From assembly GCA_937930305.1 (NCBI GenBank), contig CALGLE010000018.1, positions 79,229-143,228 on the forward strand: a stretch of 64,000 bases of DNA, written 5' to 3'. A program made the translations under genes and the position numbers. Positions 17,173-25,850 of the stretch are shown here, one piece after another. Positions within the stretch are counted from its first letter, which is position 1; every line of letters starts with the position of its first letter. The notes under the pieces were generated by a model that was not told where the DNA came from, did not search any database, and saw nothing but the letters and a program-made list of their open reading frames with translations. Source of the stretch: an uncultured Granulosicoccaceae bacterium (GTDB taxonomy: Bacteria > Pseudomonadota > Gammaproteobacteria > Granulosicoccales > Granulosicoccaceae).

Positions 17173-19419
17173 ATGAAACAAGTCAATTACATGCAACCCG
17201 GCGCCGGACTCCAGGGCTATGCCACTGTCCCAGCGACCAGTGACGCAAAGGAATATTTGCGCCTCATTTTGCGGCATAAGTTGGGCATTTTGCTCACCCT
17301 GTTATTGGGCGTCGGCCTGGCCACGTTGTATCTGATCAGCACAACGCCTGTGTACCAATCCGAAGCTCTGATCGAGGTGGATTCAAAAAACCCGCTCGAT
17401 GACAGCACTGTGGTGGATTGGACCGCACCGACGATCAAAGAAGAAACCAATATCCTGCGCTCGCGTCGGGTGTTGCAGCCGGTCGTGGATTTGTACCAAC
17501 TGCGCAACGAAACTCAGGCGAAAAAAGTCAAAGTATTGGGCGATGTAACCGAACGCGTCCCGGCGCTGGGCAGTTGGATCTCCGGGCTGGATTTTGCGAA
17601 ATCCTACGCCTGGCATGGTGAATCCCTGGAGATTTCAAACTTATCTGTGCCTCGCGCTTGGGAAGACAATCCCCTCACACTCACCTCATTGGGCGAAGGT
17701 CGTTACAACCTGGCGCGCGAAGGCCGCACCTTGGTGGAATCGGCCATGGTGGGTGAAGACTTACAACTGGATGTGGGCGACACCTCCCCGTTAGTGTTAA
17801 CCGTGACAGAAATGGATGCACCCGAAGGCGTGGAATTTTCTGTTCTTCGTCGTTCTTTGGAATCCACAATTAAAGGGGTACAGGCCAGCCTTGCGGCCGA
17901 AACCTCCGACTCTAAGTCCCGCATGATTACTGTGAAGTACTTGGGCGTTGACCCAGTAGAAACTACCGACATAACCAATCAGATCGTTCAGGTGTATAAG
18001 GATGTCAAACTTGCTGACGCCTTAGGTGACACGGTCAAAGAACGCGAGATTTTCGAATCCAGCTTGCCTGAATTACGCACGGAACTGGAAGCGGCTGAGA
18101 ACGCACTCGCCTCGTTTCGTCGACGCACCGGTGCAATCGATACCTCACTGCAAGCCAGCAACATTCTGGGCCAAATCGACATATTGCAGCGCCAACTTAC
18201 AAAACAAGAAATCGAGCGTGACGAACTGAAAGAGCGTTACACCGATATTCACCCCAGTACGAAACGACTCGACAAAGAAATTGGCATCATCGAGCGTAAA
18301 ATACGGCAGCTTCGCGGACGTGTCAGCGCCACGCCAAACAACGAACGCGATTTAGAGCAACTGCAGCAGGAAGTGGATGCGAAGCGAAAGATTGTTAACG
18401 AGCGCACCGAACGTTTAGAGCAAATTCGCTTAAGAGAAGGAATCACCTCGGGCAGTGTAAAAATTTGGGATACCGCCATTGTGCCCGAACGCCCGATGTC
18501 GCCTAACAAGTTATTAGCCCTGGTTGGTGCAACGCTTGGCACGCTGTTCTTATATATGTTGTACCTAACGCTACGTTCTGCTCTGTCTACGCTGATTTCT
18601 GACCAAGAATCTTTGGAACGTGCATCAGGTTTACCGGTGTACATGACCATACCTAAGAGTAATGCGCAAAAACGTTTGGCCTCAGCCCCCACGGTTGACC
18701 CAAGACGCTTACTACCAGGCAGCACCGAGAAGAGCGACAGCAAAGCGCTCGCCAATGTTTTGGCCGTGGGTAAGCCCGACGATTATTCGGTTGAAAGCCT
18801 GCGCGGCTTGCGCTCCATGCTGGAAGACGTCATGGACGGTGCCAAGAACAACATCTTGATGATCACCAGTCCATTACCCAGCATGGGCAAATCGTTCATT
18901 AGTTTGAACCTTGCGGTACTGCTGGCGCAGTCCGGCAAACGCGTGCTGCTTATTGATGCCGATTACCAGCGCGGTCAGCTGCACAAACAATTTGGATTGA
19001 AAATGGGCCCCGGCTTACCCGAGGTGGTTCGCGGCAAGTCTGAACTGAAAGAAACCGTAAAAGCTACTCAGGTGGAAAATTTGTATTTGATTCCACGAGG
19101 GTTCATGGGCGATGGCAGCGGCCGCGAAATGCCCGGGGATCGAGAATTCGGCCGATTTATGGACGTGGTCGCACACCGCTTTGATATCTGCATCATTGAT
19201 ACACCGCCGGTGCTGAGTGTTTCCACAGCGGCCAGTTTGGGTAAGCAAGCCGGCTCAACACTAATGGTCGTGAAGGAAGGGGAAATCAAAGAGCCACAAT
19301 TGGCAGAATCCTTGAAACGATTAAGTTTCTCAGGCATTCGGGTCAACGGTTGCATATTAAATGGCTCATCGACCCCTACACCTAGGCATTACGCCTACTA
19401 CAGAGAACAGATTGATTAA
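17173..19419 (+). CDS. wzc: Polysaccharide co-polymerase / BY-type tyrosine kinase (Wzc-like)
   Basis: Inner-membrane protein of 748 residues that controls polysaccharide chain length and export. Wzz domain with first helix LGILLTLLLGVGLATLYL, long coiled coil (about 300-430), second helix LLALVGATLGTLFLYMLYL, then a cytoplasmic kinase with Walker A SPLPSMGKS, Walker A' LLIDADYQRG and Walker B ICIIDTPPVL. The C-terminus has a short tyrosine cluster (HYAYYREQ) for autophosphorylation. The frame opens upstream at 17104, but ATG 17173 gives a normal N-terminus; its Shine-Dalgarno (GGAAAGAAG) is rather distant. Confidence 0.9.
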   Translation: MKQVNYMQPGAGLQGYATVPATSDAKEYLRLILRHKLGILLTLLLGVGLATLYLISTTPVYQSEALIEVDSKNPLDDSTVVDWTAPTIKEETNILRSRRVLQPVVDLYQLRNETQAKKVKVLGDVTERVPALGSWISGLDFAKSYAWHGESLEISNLSVPRAWEDNPLTLTSLGEGRYNLAREGRTLVESAMVGEDLQLDVGDTSPLVLTVTEMDAPEGVEFSVLRRSLESTIKGVQASLAAETSDSKSRMITVKYLGVDPVETTDITNQIVQVYKDVKLADALGDTVKEREIFESSLPELRTELEAAENALASFRRRTGAIDTSLQASNILGQIDILQRQLTKQEIERDELKERYTDIHPSTKRLDKEIGIIERKIRQLRGRVSATPNNERDLEQLQQEVDAKRKIVNERTERLEQIRLREGITSGSVKIWDTAIVPERPMSPNKLLALVGATLGTLFLYMLYLTLRSALSTLISDQESLERASGLPVYMTIPKSNAQKRLASAPTVDPRRLLPGSTEKSDSKALANVLAVGKPDDYSVESLRGLRSMLEDVMDGAKNNILMITSPLPSMGKSFISLNLAVLLAQSGKRVLLIDADYQRGQLHKQFGLKMGPGLPEVVRGKSELKETVKATQVENLYLIPRGFMGDGSGREMPGDREFGRFMDVVAHRFDICIIDTPPVLSVSTAASLGKQAGSTLMVVKEGEIKEPQLAESLKRLSFSGIRVNGCILNGSSTPTPRHYAYYREQID

Positions 19420-19524
19420 AAACTGACCAGACACTAAACTATGAGATTTAGTACCCAAAAAACAACAAGTAAGACCGAGCCATCATCCCAGCGGCCGTCA
19501 AATCGTCAACATTTGTGAAAGGGA

Positions 19525-19539
19525 TTACCTATTAGGTAA
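19525..19539. promoter_or_regulatory. Palindrome upstream of the sugar transferase gene
   Basis: TTACCTATTAGGTAA: perfect 7-base arms around one base. It sits in the 218-base gap after wzc, about 100 bases before the next start, and is a candidate operator. A second related palindrome lies at 19611-19626. Confidence 0.4.
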
Positions 19540-19610
19540 AAATCACACCAACTTAACAACATGAAATCACAGACGAAGGCTAAAATTAGATCAAATGGAT
19601 GGTGGCGAAA

Positions 19611-19626
19611 AAAGCTACCTAGCTTT
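19611..19626. promoter_or_regulatory. Palindrome abutting the Shine-Dalgarno of the sugar transferase gene
   Basis: AAAGCTACCTAGCTTT has perfect 7-base arms with a two-base centre and ends one base before AGGAGAAG, the Shine-Dalgarno. It shares the TACCTA core with the palindrome at 19525. Either a protein-binding site or a hairpin that affects ribosome access. Confidence 0.4.
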
Positions 19627-19637
19627 AGGAGAAGTCT

Positions 19638-20387
19638 GTGTCAGGCGTAAAGTTGGAAAAAAACAACAATCCTCAACCCGTCAGCCTATTCAGTGACGAG
19701 TCGGCCAACGCATCAACAGTTCTAAGAACTGTCGGTGATTCTCATTGGCGCTCAATTGCGACCAGTGATAATACGTCTTTGCGCCCACTCTCAGGCATCG
19801 GGTGCGCATTGAAACGCGGCTTCGATTTCGTGGCTGCTTCTATTGCCTTGGTTCTGTTATTTCCCGTAATGGTCATCATCTCAATCGCAGTCAAGCTAGA
19901 CAGCACGGGACCAGCGTTGTTTTGTCAGCCCCGCAGTGGTCGTAACCGCGAAGTCATTAAGGTGTATAAGTTTCGCACCATGTACCAATCCAACCCATCG
20001 GCTAAATTTGTTCAAGCTCAAAAAGACGATCCACGCATCACACGCATTGGCGGATTCCTACGTCGCACCAGCTTGGACGAATTACCTCAGCTGCTTAACG
20101 TCATTCAAGGTTCTATGTCTTTAGTGGGTCCACGGCCTCACCCGCTGAAATTGGACGAAGACTTCCGCCATGTTATTCCAGCGTTAAATTCACGCTACTG
20201 CGTAAAACCCGGTATCACCGGTTGGGCGCAAATTAACGGCTATCGTGGCGAAACTCGTCAGCTGAAAGACATGCTCGGCCGAATCGAACACGACCGCCAC
20301 TACATCCGTAACTGGAGTGTGTGGTTAGACTTACGTATCCTAGTGTTGACAGTTTTCAAAGGCTGGACTCACGAAAACGCATACTGA
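19638..20387 (+). CDS. Initiating sugar transferase (polyprenyl-phosphate glycosyl-1-phosphate transferase)
   Basis: Starts repeat-unit assembly by moving a sugar-1-phosphate to undecaprenyl phosphate at the inner membrane. Short-form member (249 residues) with one hydrophobic segment (FVAASIALVLLFPVMVII) and the catalytic core: LKRGFDF, VYKFRTMY, LRRTSLDELPQLLNV, LVGPRPH, KPGITGWAQINGYRG. GTG start at 19638 with AGGAGAAG upstream. WcaJ/PssY-like; glucose- versus galactose-phosphate specificity cannot be read from it. Confidence 0.9.
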   Translation: MSGVKLEKNNNPQPVSLFSDESANASTVLRTVGDSHWRSIATSDNTSLRPLSGIGCALKRGFDFVAASIALVLLFPVMVIISIAVKLDSTGPALFCQPRSGRNREVIKVYKFRTMYQSNPSAKFVQAQKDDPRITRIGGFLRRTSLDELPQLLNVIQGSMSLVGPRPHPLKLDEDFRHVIPALNSRYCVKPGITGWAQINGYRGETRQLKDMLGRIEHDRHYIRNWSVWLDLRILVLTVFKGWTHENAY

Positions 20388-20388
20388 A

Positions 20389-21177
20389 TTGAGTGTGAGC
20401 GAGCAACCTCTTCCGCATTATCGTCTGCTCGGCTTTGACGTAAACCCCGGTACCCTGCAAGAGTATCTGAACCTGATAAAACACGGTGTAGCGCACGAAC
20501 AGCGCTACACCGTGCTGTACCACAATTTGCATTCTCTCTACAGCTACTTCACCTCGAAGCAACTGCAGGCAGATTATGAAAATTGCACCGTCTTAGTCGA
20601 CGGCATGCCTGTCATTTGGCTGATGCAGGCCAATGGCATTCCTGTCACTCGCGATCACCGTCTGACCTATGTCGATTTCATCATGCCCATGATGGAACTG
20701 GCCCGCGATGAAGGTCTGAAAGTGTTCCATGTGGGCCAGAAAGCTGAAATTCAGCAAGAGGCGATGAACCGGATCCGGGAACAGGTTCCAGGTATCGAGA
20801 TTGCGGGCCACGACGGATATTTCGATCAAAGTTCGGACAGCGTTGAGAGCCAGCGCGTGATCGAGGAAATGAATCAGTTCGAAGCGGACATCGTCCTGGT
20901 AGGATTCGGTGCACCAAAACAAGAAGCGTGGCTAGCTGCAAACCGTGAAAAAATTACTGCTTCAACCGTCTTTGCCTGTGGCGCGTGTATGGAATACGTC
21001 GCTGGCGCCGTCAGCACTCCGCCACGTTGGATGGGTCGCACCGGGCTCGAATGGCTCTTTCGACTCGGGGAAAACCCGCGCCGGTTTGCGTTTCGCTATC
21101 TCATCGAACCCCTCTTACTTGCCGGCATTCTTGGCAAAAGATGGCTAATTGAAAAATTCCAGCGCAGATCCGCGTGA
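20389..21177 (+). CDS. WecG/TagA/CpsF-family glycosyltransferase (GT26)
   Basis: Glycosyltransferase of 262 residues adding, in related systems, the second sugar (ManNAc or its uronate, glucose or similar) to the lipid-linked primer. VDGMPVIWLMQANG, GFGAPKQEAWLAANR and the C-terminal GLEWLFRLGENPRR are family landmarks. The start is TTG at 20389, one base after the upstream stop, or GTG at 20395; both have poor Shine-Dalgarno sequences, so it is probably coupled to the sugar transferase. Confidence 0.85.
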   Translation: MSVSEQPLPHYRLLGFDVNPGTLQEYLNLIKHGVAHEQRYTVLYHNLHSLYSYFTSKQLQADYENCTVLVDGMPVIWLMQANGIPVTRDHRLTYVDFIMPMMELARDEGLKVFHVGQKAEIQQEAMNRIREQVPGIEIAGHDGYFDQSSDSVESQRVIEEMNQFEADIVLVGFGAPKQEAWLAANREKITASTVFACGACMEYVAGAVSTPPRWMGRTGLEWLFRLGENPRRFAFRYLIEPLLLAGILGKRWLIEKFQRRSA

Positions 21178-21198
21178 ATCTGGCTACGCTGAACTTAG

Positions 21199-21489
21199 CC
21201 TAAGCTAACGGTTGCGAAGAAACTCCAACAGGCTCTAGCGGCCACATGGCAGGCTTTCAAGGATTTCCAAGGGTTAGTCGTAAGCTGCGTATACGGCATC
21301 CCAATAAGTGCCATTATGGTCAGTGTTTTGCTTTGTTTCACAGCACCTGAGTATAGATTACTCGGCATTCTGGCTGCTGAAGCGCTTATGGCGGTCTATC
21401 TTTTACGTATCGTTTTTTTTAGCCGACTAAGCTCGACTTCATCATTGGGTTCGAATCAGCTGCTGCCTTATTGTGCCAGCAGCGCATAA
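21199..21489 (+). other. Possible small membrane-protein reading frame without a normal start
   Basis: The only stretch above 300 bases without a recognised gene (21178-21494) holds one open frame of 96 sense codons ending at TAA 21489, six bases before the next glycosyltransferase start. It encodes two strongly hydrophobic segments (IPISAIMVSVLLCF and LLGILAAEALMAVYLL). The first ATG is at 21316 and would leave 57 residues; there is no Shine-Dalgarno, and no ATG, GTG or TTG lies upstream of it. It may be a small membrane protein with a rare start, a gene remnant, or chance. Confidence 0.3.
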
Positions 21490-21494
21490 AAATC

Positions 21495-22421
21495 ATGCAC
21501 ACAGCCATCGCCATATGCACCTACCGACGACCTGCTGGGCTGAATCGATTGCTCGAGCATATCGCGCAATTGGAGCTGCCTTCGAATGTCGCTGATCGAG
21601 ACATCGCCGTTGTGGTGGTTGACAACCACGAAGACGGTGAAGGCGTGGATGTCTGCGAGCGAGTGGCCCCTGATTATCGCTTCGCACTGAGAGCCATCTG
21701 CCAACCTGGCAATGGCATCTCAGAAGCACGCAATGCTTCCGTTGAAATGGCCTTGGCAGTTGACCCCACCTATATCGGATTTTTAGACGATGACGAATGG
21801 CCAGAACGTGTTTGGTTGGTTGAATTAGTCCGCGTGATTGAATCAGCCGAAGCCGATGTGGTCGGTGGGCCCACCCGATCTGTTTTTCCCAAAAGTGCGC
21901 CAACGGAGTTGGTCAACAACCCCTATTTTGGTGCCGATATGAAGTTAACCGATGGGGAACGTTGCGAGTTGCAGGCGGCCGGTAATTTTTTAATCAAAGC
22001 CGACACCCTCGCTTCCACTGCGCCAACCAGCTTTCATCCAGATTTCGCTCAAAGCGGTGGCGAGGATTTGGCTTTTTTTACTCAACTCGCGCAAGCAGGT
22101 GCCAACATGGTTTGGGCGAGCGCCGCTGTTGTGCATGAAGAGGTGCCTGAGAATCGTTTAACAAAAGCCTGGTTACGTACTCGCATTATTGGTGTGGCAA
22201 ATTCGCGCGTACGCGTGATGCAAATGCTAAAGCCCGGAGTGATACCTTCATTAATTCGCGGCGCTAAAACCGTTGCATTGTTTGGACAAGCGGGATTAAT
22301 GAGCCTGATAGGCTTGGCATCACCGAACTTGGCGAACGAAGCTGAACAATTGCGTTGGAAATTCTTGGGGAAATTCAGCGCTCATTTAAATCGCAAAACC
22401 ACGCGTCCTGAGGGGCACTGA
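21495..22421 (+). CDS. Family 2 glycosyltransferase
   Basis: GT-A-fold glycosyltransferase of 308 residues: AICTYRRPAGLNRLL at the N-terminus, VVVVDNHEDG, the metal-binding LDDDEWPE and the GGEDLAFF catalytic acidic motif, with a hydrophobic C-terminal patch. The frame is open from a TTG at 21471, but ATG 21495 gives the family-like N-terminus. Stop and next start overlap as TGATG. Sugar and linkage unknown. Confidence 0.85.
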   Translation: MHTAIAICTYRRPAGLNRLLEHIAQLELPSNVADRDIAVVVVDNHEDGEGVDVCERVAPDYRFALRAICQPGNGISEARNASVEMALAVDPTYIGFLDDDEWPERVWLVELVRVIESAEADVVGGPTRSVFPKSAPTELVNNPYFGADMKLTDGERCELQAAGNFLIKADTLASTAPTSFHPDFAQSGGEDLAFFTQLAQAGANMVWASAAVVHEEVPENRLTKAWLRTRIIGVANSRVRVMQMLKPGVIPSLIRGAKTVALFGQAGLMSLIGLASPNLANEAEQLRWKFLGKFSAHLNRKTTRPEGH

Positions 22422-23359
22422 TGCCACGCTTCTCCATCATCATTCCAACGTATAACCGAGCCGATTCGGTTGCCAATACGCTGGAGAGTTGTTTCTCACA
22501 ATCGTTCGAAGATTTCGAAATTGTGGTGGTTGACGACGGCTCCAAAGACAACACCGTCGCTGTGCTCCAAGACATCGACGAGCCGCGTTTGAAAGTCATA
22601 ACTCAGGCTAATGCAGGACCGGCGGCGGCGCGCAATACCGGCATGGACAACGCCAGTGGCGAGTTCATAGCCTTTTTGGATTCTGATGATGTGTGGTACC
22701 CAGAATTCTTAGCATGCGCAGATCACATGCTAAGCGAAGACCCCAAGCAAATTCTTTACGGTCAAATTATTGTGGATCGGGGCGTAGGCCGATATTGGGT
22801 CAAGCCCGATCGAGTCATTCAACCCGACGAATCGATTTACGACTATTTGTATGTGGATGGCATGTTCATTCAAACCAGCACCATCGTGATGCCTGCCACA
22901 TTGAAAGATAAAGTGCGCTGGGATGAAGCGGTCACCTTCGGCGACAACGATCAATTTGCTATTGATCTATGGCACACCGGCACCCGGTTTGCGATGCTAC
23001 CCAAACCTTTAACACTCTACGCCGACATCATGAGCCCTGATGCCTTGTCACAGCTACCGATTTTCGGTGGTGACACATCAGCTCACACTAATTTCTTTGA
23101 TTGGATGGCAACGCAGAAGTCTCACATGAGTGAGCGCGCCTGGGCAGGATATTTAGCTCGCTTTGAAAGCGTGGCCATGGCGCGTAAATCACCCATGAAA
23201 ACGTTGCGGCTTTTGTGGCGCGCAAAGCGTGCCGGCGCGATCAGCATGAAGGGCGCGATTCGCCAAGGGCTACAGTGCTTTTTCCCAACCTACTACCGGC
23301 GTTTGGTTGATCAGTATGTCCGCCTACGCGGCCAAGCTTTGAGCGAAATTCAGCGATAA
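22421..23359 (+). CDS. Family 2 glycosyltransferase
   Basis: GT-A-fold enzyme of 312 residues. IIIPTYNRADSVANTL and VVVDDGSKDNT bind the nucleotide sugar, NAGPAAARNTGMDNASG and LDSDDVWYPEF carry the DxD region. It overlaps the previous glycosyltransferase by one base, so the two are co-translated. It probably adds one residue of the exopolysaccharide repeat unit; donor unknown. Confidence 0.9.
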   Translation: MPRFSIIIPTYNRADSVANTLESCFSQSFEDFEIVVVDDGSKDNTVAVLQDIDEPRLKVITQANAGPAAARNTGMDNASGEFIAFLDSDDVWYPEFLACADHMLSEDPKQILYGQIIVDRGVGRYWVKPDRVIQPDESIYDYLYVDGMFIQTSTIVMPATLKDKVRWDEAVTFGDNDQFAIDLWHTGTRFAMLPKPLTLYADIMSPDALSQLPIFGGDTSAHTNFFDWMATQKSHMSERAWAGYLARFESVAMARKSPMKTLRLLWRAKRAGAISMKGAIRQGLQCFFPTYYRRLVDQYVRLRGQALSEIQR

Positions 23360-23362
23360 ATT

Positions 23363-24811
23363 ATGTTGCCGAACTATCTTTCAGCATATCGCGTACCGGC
23401 ATTAGCCTTGTTGGTATTGTTGATTGCGTTAGTGCAAGGCACCAGCACGACTTTGTCTCTGGCTTATCATTTTGCACGCCCGCTTGAATCTTTAGTCAAT
23501 GTCGTCTGGCTAGGCACATACGTGCTTGCCACCGCTGGGTTGTTTGCCAGTTTTGGTATCAACTGGATTACGTGGTTATTTCGCTACCGATTACTGCTCA
23601 TGATATTGCTGGTCGGTGTCATAGCCTCCACTTTATGGTCTTTAGATAATATTTTAACGCTTGAGCGCTCCGTTCACTTAGTGGGCTCAACAATGATCGC
23701 GTTTTATATTGGTTTTTCCGTGCCGCTGTCTCGTATCGTATCCATCAGTGCGTTGGTGTTTTCAATTCTTATGGCTGCCAGTGTGGCTATGGCACTGGGT
23801 TTACCCGAATACGGCACTGAGAGCTATGAAGGCTCGATTGTTTGGCGTGGGGTCATGACTGCCAAAAATACCTTAGGTTTCTGGTCGTGTATTTCCTGCA
23901 TGTTGTGTGTGGCTATGATGTGGCGAACATCAAAGGTCTTTTTGAAAACGATGCTTTGGTGTTTGGGCCTTGGCCTTTCATTGTTATGTTTGTATAAAAG
24001 TGAATCTGCCACCTCATTACTGGCATTGGGCATATCCGGTGTGATTGTGTCAGGACTCGTCATTGCTCACCGGTTTCGCTTAGGCTTAATTTCCACACTG
24101 GCACTGGCCCTACTTGCCGTGGGAGTGGTGGTCATTATGTTCCAGCAAATCAATACCGCAGAATTAATTGGACGTTCAGGCGATTTAACCGGCCGTGGTG
24201 ACGTGTGGCAACAAACATGGAAGATTATCTTAGATCGCCCGTTAACCGGCTACGGTTACGGAACACTGTGGTACCCAACCGAAAGTTCGCAGTATATTCA
24301 GCAATCGTTATTGGACTTCACGTGGTTGGTATATCACGCCCATAATGGATTCTTACAGGTCGCCTCAGAAATCGGTTTGCCCCTGGCATGCATTGCTCTG
24401 TTAATGGTGTTGCAGCAAATGATTGAAGTGGTGTATTGCCAATACCAACGACAACAAAGCGGCACGCTTTTCGTTATTGCTTTTAGTGCCGCGCTGCTAC
24501 TGAGCAATTATTCTGAAGCCAGATTTCTTGTCAATCGCGAAATGTACTGGATTTTCTTTATCGCGATGCCGATAAGTATGTTGCAACAAGTCAGCGTTGT
24601 GATGCGCGATGGTCAGCTTAACCCTCTGCCCGTTCCGCTTAACGATAAGCAGCGTGTAAAAACACAAGAGCGTGTGGCTGAACGCAGCCGCAATCGAGAA
24701 ATGAAATCACGATTGAAAAGCGCACGTCAGATAAATCCTGAATTACCCGATTCATCCGAACCGGGCCAAGTTATAGACGGTCAAGCGACCCATAAAAGGA
24801 GCAAACCATGA
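23363..24811 (+). CDS. O-antigen ligase / Wzy-like polymerase
   Basis: Polytopic inner-membrane protein (482 residues, about 11-12 helices) of the Wzy_C/O-antigen ligase fold. The large periplasmic loop contains LTGRGDVWQQTWKIILDRP, here cited as GRGDVWQQTW, and YHAHNGFLQVASEIG, the typical HxxxL(Q) polymerase/ligase motif. It most likely polymerises the repeat unit in the Wzx/Wzy route. The last 60 residues are a basic, hydrophilic cytoplasmic tail. It ends in an ATGA overlap with galE. Confidence 0.85.
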   Translation: MLPNYLSAYRVPALALLVLLIALVQGTSTTLSLAYHFARPLESLVNVVWLGTYVLATAGLFASFGINWITWLFRYRLLLMILLVGVIASTLWSLDNILTLERSVHLVGSTMIAFYIGFSVPLSRIVSISALVFSILMAASVAMALGLPEYGTESYEGSIVWRGVMTAKNTLGFWSCISCMLCVAMMWRTSKVFLKTMLWCLGLGLSLLCLYKSESATSLLALGISGVIVSGLVIAHRFRLGLISTLALALLAVGVVVIMFQQINTAELIGRSGDLTGRGDVWQQTWKIILDRPLTGYGYGTLWYPTESSQYIQQSLLDFTWLVYHAHNGFLQVASEIGLPLACIALLMVLQQMIEVVYCQYQRQQSGTLFVIAFSAALLLSNYSEARFLVNREMYWIFFIAMPISMLQQVSVVMRDGQLNPLPVPLNDKQRVKTQERVAERSRNREMKSRLKSARQINPELPDSSEPGQVIDGQATHKRSKP

Positions 24812-25842
24812 GCGCTAGCGCTTCTGAACAGACGGTACTCGTGACTGGAGGTGCAGGCTACATTGGCTCACACATGGTGCGTCAGTTACTCACAGGCGGA
24901 TTCAATGTGGCGGTGTTCGACAGCTTGTCGCGCGGCAACCGTGATGCCATACCGGAAACAGTAGAATTAATTGAAGGGGATTTAACCCAAGCTGAAGATA
25001 TCGATGCCGCTTTCAAAGGGCGCAACTTTGATGCTGTAATGCATTTTGCCGCCCTGGCCTATGTGGGTGAATCGGTTGAACAACCCGACCTGTACTATCG
25101 TAACAACGTCATGGGTTCACTGAACTTGGTCGATGCCATGCGAAAACACGGTGTTAACAAACTCGTGTTTTCCTCCACTTGTGCCACATACGGCACGCCG
25201 GAAAGTTTACCCATCACAGAAAGCACACCGCAAGCGCCCATCAACCCGTACGGACAATCAAAGCTAATGGTTGAACACGTACTGAAAGACTATGCAGTGG
25301 CCTACGGATTAAGGAGCATAGCGCTAAGGTATTTCAATGCATCCGGTTCTGCCAGCGATGGCAGTTTAGGCGAACGCCACGATCCAGAAACACATTTAAT
25401 TCCATTAATATTGTGGGAAGCTTTACGAGTGAAAAACGGCGGCGACCCAAAAGGCACGAATTTGCGCGTGTTTGGTAGTGACTTGCCCACGCCCGATGGC
25501 ACTTGTGTTCGAGATTATATTCACGTCGAGGATTTATGCTCAGCGCACATCAAAGCCTTTGAACGCATGTGCAAAACCCCCGAAGCAGGAGCTGAGCAAT
25601 TCAACCTCGGTGTAAACCAAGGCTTTAGCGTATTAGAAGTCATTAATACCTGCAGCGAGGTAACGGGCATTGATATTCAATATGACTTAGTGGGAAGACG
25701 CGCAGGAGACCCGGCAGAATTGGTGGCAGATGCCTCTGCTGCAATGCAAAAACTGCAATGGACCCCAAATTACCCGAACGTCAGGGCAGCGATCGAGCAC
25801 GCTTGGCAGTGGTACCTTGAGCATCCACCTGAGTCGGTTTAA
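24808..25842 (+). CDS. galE: UDP-glucose 4-epimerase
   Basis: Short-chain dehydrogenase-fold enzyme (344 residues) interconverting UDP-glucose and UDP-galactose, supplying precursor for the neighbouring glycosyltransferases. NAD-binding GGAGYIGSHMV at the N-terminus, catalytic SSTCATYG and YGQSKLMVE (Tyr-x-x-x-Lys), ALRYFNASGS and DGTCVRDYIHVEDLC. ATG overlaps the wzy stop by four bases and has AAGGAG upstream. Confidence 0.95.
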   Translation: MSASASEQTVLVTGGAGYIGSHMVRQLLTGGFNVAVFDSLSRGNRDAIPETVELIEGDLTQAEDIDAAFKGRNFDAVMHFAALAYVGESVEQPDLYYRNNVMGSLNLVDAMRKHGVNKLVFSSTCATYGTPESLPITESTPQAPINPYGQSKLMVEHVLKDYAVAYGLRSIALRYFNASGSASDGSLGERHDPETHLIPLILWEALRVKNGGDPKGTNLRVFGSDLPTPDGTCVRDYIHVEDLCSAHIKAFERMCKTPEAGAEQFNLGVNQGFSVLEVINTCSEVTGIDIQYDLVGRRAGDPAELVADASAAMQKLQWTPNYPNVRAAIEHAWQWYLEHPPESV

Positions 25843-25850
25843 CCCATTTC

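Noticed and set aside
19441..19518. A 25-codon frame starting at ATG 19441 after wzc
   Set aside because: No Shine-Dalgarno, polar low-complexity product, and the ATG lies in the loop of a small hairpin (ACTAAA/TTTAGT, 19433-19452).
19420..19637. JUMPstart/ops element expected in polysaccharide leaders
   Set aside because: No match to the conserved GGCGGTAG core in this gap or upstream of wzc.
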